This document shows, in pieces, positions 1 through 5,270 of a stretch of 6,093 nucleotides of DNA (position 1 is the stretch's first letter; every line of letters begins with the position of its first letter). Position numbers and translations under genes: made by a program. Origin of the DNA: Ignavibacteriaceae bacterium (lineage in GTDB: Bacteria > Bacteroidota > Ignavibacteria > Ignavibacteriales > Ignavibacteriaceae); assembly GCA_031292465.1 (NCBI GenBank), contig JARLHB010000330.1:1-6093 (forward strand). The letters are read 5' to 3'. A model generated the notes under the pieces. The model had not been told where the DNA came from. It saw nothing but the letters and a program-made list of their open reading frames with translations, and searched no databases.

Positions 1-650
1 AACTCGACGCTAAAAGAAATGCCGAAATTAGAATACAGGGACTAATAAACAGACTTATTGCCGAAGCCGAATTAAAAAGGAAAGCTGAAGAAGAGCGCCT
101 TGCAAAAGAAAAGTTAAAAGCCCGTTCAAAGAAGCTTGCTTCAAAATCGAACTCAAATATTGAAAAACCTGATATTGCTGAACAACAGCATTATGATGTA
201 GATCTGTCAGCCCTGCCTACCGGTCAGGCAGGTTCGGGAATGTCATCTTTTGCGGCGTTAAAGGGCAGGATGAACTGGCCGGTAAGCAGCGGAAAGATTA
301 TACGTAATTTTGGGGAAAACAGAAATGAAAAGCTTAATACCGTTACATTAAATTACGGTATTGATATTAAAACCTCATCCGATGCCGATGTACGTGCTGT
401 ATCGGACGGTGTTGTGTCTGCAATAGACTGGCTTCCGGGCTATGGCAGCGTATTAATCCTTACTCACAAAGGTGAGTTCCGTACAGTATACAGCCATCTT
501 TCGGAAATTTATGTTAAAGAGGGAAGTCATGTAAGTACAGGCAGCGTAATTGGCAGGGTTGGTGAAAGCCTGGACGGGAGTGTCCTGCATTTTGAAATAT
601 GGAATTCGCGCAACAAACAGAATCCTGAAAGCTGGCTTACAAGAAGATAA
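1..650 (+). CDS. EnvC/NlpD-like LytM (M23) domain protein, 3' part only
   Basis: The 5' end lies outside the window. The frame is open from position 3 (first complete codon) to the TAA at 648-650, giving 215 residues. The internal ATG at 240 is not the start, because the frame continues upstream without a stop. Residues 1 to about 45 are rich in Lys, Glu, Arg and Ala and look like the end of a coiled coil. A low-complexity linker follows, then a LytM domain from about residue 90 (NWPVSSG...) to the C-terminus, including the EnvC-like stretch DWLPGYGSV. Coiled coil plus C-terminal LytM is the EnvC layout; such proteins act in the periplasm and activate peptidoglycan amidases during cell separation. 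The metal site is degenerate: the first His of HxxxD is Asn (residue 117, codon 351-353), while Asp121 is kept. The YxH His165 is kept. In HxH the first His is Val194 and only His196 remains. A non-enzymatic activator is therefore more likely than an active endopeptidase. The stop lies 8 nt from the convergent gene. Confidence 0.88.
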   Translation, partial: LDAKRNAEIRIQGLINRLIAEAELKRKAEEERLAKEKLKARSKKLASKSNSNIEKPDIAEQQHYDVDLSALPTGQAGSGMSSFAALKGRMNWPVSSGKIIRNFGENRNEKLNTVTLNYGIDIKTSSDADVRAVSDGVVSAIDWLPGYGSVLILTHKGEFRTVYSHLSEIYVKEGSHVSTGSVIGRVGESLDGSVLHFEIWNSRNKQNPESWLTRR

Positions 651-658
651 TGGATATA

Positions 659-1381
659 TTAACTTGCCTTTTTTAGTTCAGGCATTTGACTCCATGTTTT
701 TCCTTGAAGCAACCTGCCTGCTTTCTTCTTACGAATGCCGCCCCATTGTTTAAAGAAAAACGGGACGCCTGCATTGATACATTCGTCTTTTATTTTTATG
801 ACCCATTCTTCTTTTATAGGCCTTGCACCCGGACCAGATTCTCCTCCGACAATTACCCAATTTATCCCATCCAAATTTAACTTGGTAATTGGACCTATTA
901 AAGGCTCAATGGATAAAAATTTAATATTTGCATCTGTATCCCTTAAATGGTCAATGCGGTACGTAAACGTATCATTTTCGACACTAACGCCCATCCAAAT
1001 ATTATCACCCCAGTTTAACTTTTTGCTATATTTTAATAGAATGTTGGAACGTTTTGTTAATATTTGAAATTTGTGCCAATAAGCTTTGTTCATTACATCA
1101 AAAACTTTTTGTATAAACTCAAGTGGTACATCTTTATGAAAAAGGTCACTCATAGAATTGACAAAAATTGTTTGCGGTTTTTTCCAGGTAAGCGGGAGTT
1201 CAACAACCTGTTCATGCAAAGTTAATTTGAAACCATCTTTGTAATTTGCCGATCCCATAGCTTTTAATCTTTTTGCCATCCTTTCGGCATAGCAAAACTT
1301 ACAGCCAGGGCTAATTTTGTTACACCCGGTTATGGGGTTCCAGGTTGATTCTGTCCATTCTATCGAAGATTTAAGTGCCAT
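659..1381 (-). CDS. DUF5131 / phage Gp37-Gp68 family protein (three-Cys-motif protein)
   Basis: This is a 240-residue protein with the hallmarks of the DUF5131 (phage Gp37/Gp68) family. It has an N-terminal IEWTESTWNPITGC, then a cysteine cluster C20-x6-C27-x2-C30 followed by YAE, which resembles a radical-SAM-type Fe-S site although not the classical CxxxCxxC. Further family blocks are FVNSMSDLFH (73-82), GVSVEN (131-136), FLSIEPLIGP (155-164), WVIVGGESGPGARP (175-188) and GVPFFFKQWGG (205-215). The length is normal and nothing is missing. I chose the ATG at 1381 over the in-frame TTG at 1393: family members begin just before the IEWT block, and a GGGAG (1395-1399) sits only 1 nt from the TTG but 13 nt from the ATG. 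The gene starts 1 nt after the tcmP stop, so the two are almost certainly co-transcribed and translationally coupled. The family's reaction and substrate are not established to my knowledge; Fe-S or radical chemistry is an inference from the cysteines. Confidence 0.9.
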   Translation of the reverse strand: MALKSSIEWTESTWNPITGCNKISPGCKFCYAERMAKRLKAMGSANYKDGFKLTLHEQVVELPLTWKKPQTIFVNSMSDLFHKDVPLEFIQKVFDVMNKAYWHKFQILTKRSNILLKYSKKLNWGDNIWMGVSVENDTFTYRIDHLRDTDANIKFLSIEPLIGPITKLNLDGINWVIVGGESGPGARPIKEEWVIKIKDECINAGVPFFFKQWGGIRKKKAGRLLQGKTWSQMPELKKAS

Positions 1382-1382
1382 A

Positions 1383-2237
1383 TTAAAATTCAAACTCCCA
1401 TTCAGTGTTTCTTCCTCTTACTTTTTCCCAAAAATCATATCCACGTGGATGTTTTGAGAAAAACATCAAATAATATAAAGGAAGATTCTTTTCATCCGAG
1501 CGAATCGAAATAAAATTATTTATTGTTTCTTTGCGATATCCTATTGATACCATCTTATTTGTAAATTCATTTGCAAGAAATGTAACTAAATTTATTCCTT
1601 TTTCCTCCTCAATTTTCCATCGCTCTCTCCAATCTGTCAACCCGAGTAAATTATCTATTCTGTTATTATTCTCTTGAATATAAGAATTGATATTCCTTTT
1701 CCCATCCATACCAAAAGCCAAAAGCACTAAGAAATCAACAATTCTGCTTTCTCCTAATTTTTTTATTGTATCGAATTTAATGGCTAAAGAATATGGATCT
1801 ATTAAACAAAAAGATAAAACGGTGTTTGTTTTTGAATGAGTTGGTATTTCATTATTAATATCATCTATCTTTTCATTGCAATCACCTGAAACATATTTAA
1901 CATTAGAATTTGGGAACTCATTGTTAACTCGTTTTGCTAAGGTATTAATATTGTTTTCATCCTTATCACAAAAAATGTATTTATCATATTGATCGTTAAC
2001 TTTCAAAGCTAATAAAGCAGATGAATAGAGTATCTTATTTGTATTACGTATTTTTGCTTTCCCACAGCCAGAATATAAATCAATATAAACTCTATTATTC
2101 CACCGATATTTCATCCCTTTTGAAAAAAGAGAATTATAGTCATAGATTATTTTGTATTTATTTTCTCCCCAAGAACCAATTTCTGGTATGAATAAGTCAT
2201 CGAATTCTGCCGAAATACAATTGCTTGTACTACCCAT
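1383..2237 (-). CDS. tcmP: Three-Cys-motif partner protein TcmP (methyltransferase-like)
   Basis: This 284-residue protein is recognised as the TcmP family, named because its genes recur beside three-Cys-motif (DUF5131) genes, as here. It has a Rossmann methyltransferase-like pattern: motif I YIDLYSGCG (51-59), an acidic strand end CDKD (90-93) where a SAM-ribose ligand would be expected, GD at 118-119, and a motif IV-like LIDPYS (145-150). The C-terminal YYLMFFSKHPRGYDFWEKV (255-273) is typical of the family. Methyltransferase activity is inferred from the fold only; no substrate is known to me. The start ATG at 2237 is well supported by a strong site, GGGAGG at 2245-2250, 7 nt upstream. It is the first gene of a two-gene minus-strand unit. 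G+C counted over several lines of the gene is about 30%, against about 46% in the adjacent M23 gene, consistent with acquisition by transfer. No transmembrane segment or signal peptide is visible, so it should be cytoplasmic. Confidence 0.85.
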   Translation of the reverse strand: MGSTSNCISAEFDDLFIPEIGSWGENKYKIIYDYNSLFSKGMKYRWNNRVYIDLYSGCGKAKIRNTNKILYSSALLALKVNDQYDKYIFCDKDENNINTLAKRVNNEFPNSNVKYVSGDCNEKIDDINNEIPTHSKTNTVLSFCLIDPYSLAIKFDTIKKLGESRIVDFLVLLAFGMDGKRNINSYIQENNNRIDNLLGLTDWRERWKIEEEKGINLVTFLANEFTNKMVSIGYRKETINNFISIRSDEKNLPLYYLMFFSKHPRGYDFWEKVRGRNTEWEFEF

Positions 2238-2243
2238 TATGTT

Positions 2244-2250
2244 TCCTCCC
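2244..2250 (-). promoter_or_regulatory. Strong Shine-Dalgarno site of tcmP
   Basis: On the minus strand, GGGAGG is followed by AAACATA and then the ATG at 2237. This near-perfect anti-16S match stands out because the two outer-membrane protein genes in this window have weak, A-rich ribosome sites. It fixes the tcmP start and fits a gene of foreign origin. Confidence 0.7.
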
Positions 2251-2328
2251 TGATAATATTTCCCTTATACCTACTTTCCTAATGTCTACATTTTTAGTAG
2301 GGACTTATTTTTAATTCTGTTATAGGAG

Positions 2329-2344
2329 TATCAGTATATTGATA
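2329..2344. repeat. 16-bp near-palindrome, possible operator
   Basis: TATCAGTATATTGATA reads as its own reverse complement except for one central G/T pair. It lies about 90-107 bp upstream of the tcmP start, where a dimeric regulator could bind. Short AT-rich palindromes occur by chance, so this is only a candidate. Confidence 0.3.
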
Positions 2345-2557
2345 AAGGTTTATGAACTTTGCTTCATATCTATGGCCGGTTACATTTATCCCACTATATC
2401 TATATTATCTCTGGAAAAGAATAACTTAATCTTATTAAAATTCTGATAGAATTCCAATTCAGGAAGTGGAAAATAATATGAAATAATTATTCACCATTCC
2501 CGTCCTAATATCTAAATTATATTGCTGTTAAATAAGGAAAATTAGAACTAAACTTCT

Positions 2558-2565
2558 TATTTTTG
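2558..2565 (+). promoter_or_regulatory. Possible Bacteroidota-type -7 element for the gene at 2594
   Basis: TATTTTTG matches the Bacteroidota -7 consensus TAnnTTTG and would give a 5' leader of roughly 20 nt before the ATG at 2594. No convincing -33 TTTG is seen at the expected distance, so support is partial. Confidence 0.3.
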
Positions 2566-2593
2566 GCAATCAATTAAAAACGGATTTTAATCA

Positions 2594-3925
2594 ATGAAAA
2601 AACTATTCCTACTTTTCGCGGTTCTGTTTACAGCTATATCTGTTCATGCGCAAATTGAAAATTATCCAAGGCCCGGCCAGGGAAATTTTGACGGCGGGCT
2701 TGGCATGAACTGGATAGACGGCGATCTTTATTATACTTTCCACTTAAGGCCAGAACTTTCTTTCGGAAATTTCGGCGCAGGGCTGGATCTTAATTTTGAC
2801 ATAAATAAAAATGGAAATATCAGGAAAGAAAATTTTAATGAATTTTCTGATTACCTGAGTATCATAAGGTATGTCCGTTATGGAACAAAAAATGATCCGG
2901 TTTTTATTAAGGTTGGAGCATTAGACTATTATACCCTGGGGTATGGAAACGTAATGTTAAATTATAATAACAGTCCAAGCTTTGATACCCGAAGGATAGG
3001 GCTTGTTACAGATATAGATATGGGAGAACTCGGATTTGAATCCATCTACAGTAATTTCCTTGAAACAGGTGTTGTTGGATTAAGAGGTTATGTAAGGCCC
3101 CTAAAATTTACAAGCGCAGGCAGTATTCCGATTATCGGTAACTTAACCGTAGGCGCTTCCTATGCAGTGGATTTTAATAAATATGCAGGCACGGTTTTCA
3201 ACCAGGTACAAAATACTAGCTTATCTGATGATAAAGGTTCAATAAATATTGTGGGAGTTGATTTGGGGCTGCCTCTTGTTACTACCAAAATGTTCGGGCT
3301 TCAATTATATGCCGATGCTACAAAAATTATTAATTTTGGTTCAGGTGCTGCTGTGGGTATTAAAGCAGATTTTAACGGCCTCGGTTTGGTAAATGCTTCG
3401 GCACAATTAGAACGTAGATTTAATAATGCACAATACATACCCTCATACTTCAATTCACTTTATGAAATTGAAAGATACCAGTATGATACCGCTTCAGGGA
3501 TTTATTCCAGTAAAGCAACTAAACTTCAAAATATGACAAATCCCGATAACGGTTACTTCGGCGAACTCTACGCAAATGCAATGGGATTATTCTATGTGCT
3601 TGGCACGTATGAAAGGTTAGATAAAACTCCTATGAGCGGAGTACTGCATCTTGAAGCAAATGCGTCGCCTGGAAGTTTACCTTTTGTTGTAAGAGCCGGT
3701 TATGACAAAGTTAATATTGGCGCTGAAACTGAAATATTTAAACTTGATGACCGTTCACTTTTTTATTTTGAATTCGGTTATAAACCCAATACATATATTT
3801 TATTATCGATGGTTTACAAATGGACTTTTACACCAATCCGTGATTCAAATGATAATATAATTGATTACCAGCCTCAAAAGAGGATAGAACCAAGGATATC
3901 ATTTGTTTATCCGTTAAATATGTAA
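2594..3925 (+). CDS. Secreted outer-membrane beta-barrel-like protein, function unknown
   Basis: This 443-residue protein starts with a Sec signal peptide: Lys2-Lys3, a hydrophobic core at 4-15, and probable signal peptidase I cleavage after Ala19 (SVHA|Q). The mature part has alternating polar and hydrophobic residues, many Gly, Asn, Tyr and Phe, and repeated strand-turn patterns such as LSFGNFGAGLDLNFDIN (55-71), as expected of an outer-membrane beta-barrel. It ends with RISFVYPLNM, so it lacks the terminal aromatic residue typical of the BAM signal that the downstream porin has. I do not recognise the family. The ATG at 2594 is chosen because it directly precedes the signal peptide; its ribosome site is weak. 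It stands alone: divergent from tcmP and separated from the downstream porin by a hairpin and a Pho box, so membership in the phosphate operon is unlikely. A structural or transport role at the outer membrane is as far as the sequence goes. Confidence 0.8.
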   Translation: MKKLFLLFAVLFTAISVHAQIENYPRPGQGNFDGGLGMNWIDGDLYYTFHLRPELSFGNFGAGLDLNFDINKNGNIRKENFNEFSDYLSIIRYVRYGTKNDPVFIKVGALDYYTLGYGNVMLNYNNSPSFDTRRIGLVTDIDMGELGFESIYSNFLETGVVGLRGYVRPLKFTSAGSIPIIGNLTVGASYAVDFNKYAGTVFNQVQNTSLSDDKGSINIVGVDLGLPLVTTKMFGLQLYADATKIINFGSGAAVGIKADFNGLGLVNASAQLERRFNNAQYIPSYFNSLYEIERYQYDTASGIYSSKATKLQNMTNPDNGYFGELYANAMGLFYVLGTYERLDKTPMSGVLHLEANASPGSLPFVVRAGYDKVNIGAETEIFKLDDRSLFYFEFGYKPNTYILLSMVYKWTFTPIRDSNDNIIDYQPQKRIEPRISFVYPLNM

Positions 3926-3950
3926 GACAATAGTTAAATATTAGATATTC

Positions 3951-3976
3951 AGGGGCTGCAAAATTATGCAGCCCCT
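3951..3976 (+). terminator. Perfect 10-bp hairpin, probable terminator of the gene at 2594
   Basis: The arms AGGGGCTGCA (3951-3960) and TGCAGCCCCT (3967-3976) pair perfectly around a 6-nt loop AAATTA, starting 25 nt after the stop codon. The stem is GC-rich against AT-rich surroundings. No T-run follows (AACTCCTTACC), so it is not a canonical intrinsic terminator. It may still stop transcription or stabilise the 3' end, and it insulates the Pho-controlled promoter that begins about 30 nt later. Confidence 0.65.
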
Positions 3977-4005
3977 AACTCCTTACCATAAAACAGAATA
4001 CACCT

Positions 4006-4045
4006 CTTAACAATTTCTTAACATAAGCGTAACATTCCCTTAACA
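4006..4045 (+). promoter_or_regulatory. Pho box: four 7-bp direct repeats at an 11-bp period
   Basis: CTTAACA occurs at 4006-4012, 4017-4023 and 4039-4045, and the variant CGTAACA at 4028-4034. Each is separated by exactly 4 nt (ATTT, TAAG, TTCC). A 7-bp repeat plus 4-bp spacer is the layout of PhoB sites in enterobacteria, and the TTAACA core at 11-bp spacing matches the TT(A/T/C)ACA sites of Bacillus PhoP. Four phased copies would bind two response-regulator dimers on one face of the helix. The position, 98 nt before a porin gene followed by pstS, makes control by phosphate starvation very likely. Confidence 0.85.
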
Positions 4046-4069
4046 CACAAAAAAATAATTCTCCATAAT
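4040..4069 (+). promoter_or_regulatory. Probable promoter of the porin-pstS operon
   Basis: TTAACA (4040-4045, the last Pho repeat) resembles a -35 box with 5 of 6 matches to TTGACA. CATAAT (4064-4069), 5 of 6 to TATAAT, follows after 18 nt. This predicts a start near 4076 and a leader of about 68 nt. Overlap of the last Pho repeat with the -35 position is common in PhoB-activated promoters. If the host uses Bacteroidota-type sigma factors, the exact boxes may differ. Confidence 0.5.
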
Positions 4070-4143
4070 ATTACGGGCGTGATTTTTAACCCTTTAAGAA
4101 AATGAAATCAACTATTATCTATTAACAAATAAAAGAAAGACCT

Positions 4144-5214
4144 ATGAAAAGACTAACATTACTTTTATCCACAATCCTTCTCTTTGCCGGCCTTGTCAAT
4201 GCACAAGAAAAAAGCCTTCCAAAGTTTAGCGGTTTAATGTTTGGAGATTATTTTTATAATGCCAATACAAATAACGGTGCTAACAAAGATTTGAATGGTT
4301 TCCAGTTCAGAAGAATTTACATTACAACGGATTATGCCATCGCTGAAAATTTCACATCCAGATTCCGTTTAGAAGCTGATCAGTCGTTAAACTCTCAGAC
4401 TGCAGGCAACAAGATTGGAGTTATGGTTAAAGACGCGTGGTTAAAATGGGGTAATATTTTCGAAGGTTCCGACCTTATTTTCGGTCTTTCTCCTACACCT
4501 GCATTCGATGTCTCTGAGGGTGCATGGGGACACCGTTATTTGGAAAAAACCATTATGGACTTAAATGGCATTGTCTCTTCACGTGATATTGGTATTGACT
4601 TAAAAGGAAAATTTGATCAAGGCGGTATGGTAAAATACTGGTTAAAAATTGGTAACAACTCCAGCAATGCTCCTGAAGCTGATAAATACAAAAGATTTTA
4701 TGGCTTATTAGAATTTGATCCTTCTGCAAATTTATTAATCACAGTTTATGGCGATTATGCTTCTGCGGCAAAAAAACATGATGCCGTTACAGGTGCATAT
4801 GACGACAACGGCGCATTTGTTGGAGCGCTCTTTGTAAACTACAGACAAAAAGGAAGCTTCTCGATAGGTGCGGAAGGCTTTATAAAATCACAGCAAAATA
4901 ATTATGCTGCTAACGGAACAACTGCCCTTGCATCACAAAGCGGAAATGGAATTTCTGTCTGGGCATATGCAAATTTAACTGATAATATTCAGGTAGTTGC
5001 ACGTTATGATGGTTTGGATCCGAACACAGCTAATTCAAATCCGGCTTCAATCAGTGATGTAAAAGGATTAATTCTTGCGGGCGTACAATTTAATCCTGTT
5101 AAGAATGTTGCTGTTACACCAAATATAGAAATTACACATTATCAGGCTGCACCTGTAGCAGGCGGCGCCAGCCAGGATGTTGTTCCAAGAATTACATTTA
5201 ACTGGGAATTCTAA
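4144..5214 (+). CDS. Porin, probable OprO/OprP-like phosphate-selective porin
   Basis: This 356-residue outer-membrane porin probably passes phosphate to the periplasm. A signal peptide covers residues 1-20 (Lys2-Arg3, hydrophobic core at 4-18, cleavage VNA|Q). The mature protein begins with a strand (FSGLMFGDYFYNAN), followed by FQFRRIYITTDYAIAENFTSRFRLEAD (48-74), the arginine-rich early-strand pattern seen in phosphate-selective porins O and P. Long amphipathic strands and Gly/Asn-rich turns continue to the C-terminus, which ends RITFNWEF with the terminal Phe typical of BAM substrates. The start ATG directly precedes the signal peptide; the ribosome site is a weak A-rich AAGAAAG. The four-copy Pho box lies upstream and pstS follows 56 nt after the stop, so it is most likely the first gene of a phosphate-uptake operon. 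Phosphate selectivity is inferred mainly from this context; a general porin is the alternative. Confidence 0.82.
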   Translation: MKRLTLLLSTILLFAGLVNAQEKSLPKFSGLMFGDYFYNANTNNGANKDLNGFQFRRIYITTDYAIAENFTSRFRLEADQSLNSQTAGNKIGVMVKDAWLKWGNIFEGSDLIFGLSPTPAFDVSEGAWGHRYLEKTIMDLNGIVSSRDIGIDLKGKFDQGGMVKYWLKIGNNSSNAPEADKYKRFYGLLEFDPSANLLITVYGDYASAAKKHDAVTGAYDDNGAFVGALFVNYRQKGSFSIGAEGFIKSQQNNYAANGTTALASQSGNGISVWAYANLTDNIQVVARYDGLDPNTANSNPASISDVKGLILAGVQFNPVKNVAVTPNIEITHYQAAPVAGGASQDVVPRITFNWEF

Positions 5215-5270
5215 ATAGTACTGGTTCTAACATAGAGATTTATTATTAACAATATAAAAGGTTTCGTATT

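Larger units (their letters stand above)
2238..2593. other. Divergent intergenic region, 356 nt
   Basis: This AT-rich spacer lies between the divergent tcmP and the gene at 2594 and should hold both promoters. I see no open frame of useful length, no tRNA and no clear terminal repeats. It contains the tcmP ribosome site, a 16-bp near-palindrome (2329-2344), a short AT palindrome AATAATTATT (2482-2491) and a possible -7 element (2558-2565). No convincing TTGACA/TATAAT pair was found for tcmP. Confidence 0.6.

Noticed and set aside
240..242. ATG as the start of the M23 gene
   Set aside because: The frame runs open upstream to the window edge with a coiled-coil-like sequence typical of EnvC proteins.
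550..1067. Plus-strand frames at 550-753, 686-880 and 735-1067
   Set aside because: They overlap the end of the M23 gene and the antisense of the DUF5131 gene, whose family motifs are unmistakable; their proteins have no recognisable features.
1391..1393. TTG as the start of the DUF5131 gene, overlapping tcmP
   Set aside because: The GGGAG lies only 1 nt upstream of the TTG, and the ATG four codons later better matches the family N-terminus.
2260..2285. TAGACA and TATAAG on the minus strand as a tcmP promoter
   Set aside because: The two boxes are only 13 nt apart, too short for a sigma70-type promoter.
5227..5251. CTAACA and TTAACA before pstS as a second Pho box
   Set aside because: The copies are 19 nt apart and not in the 11-bp phase of the real array, so chance is likelier.
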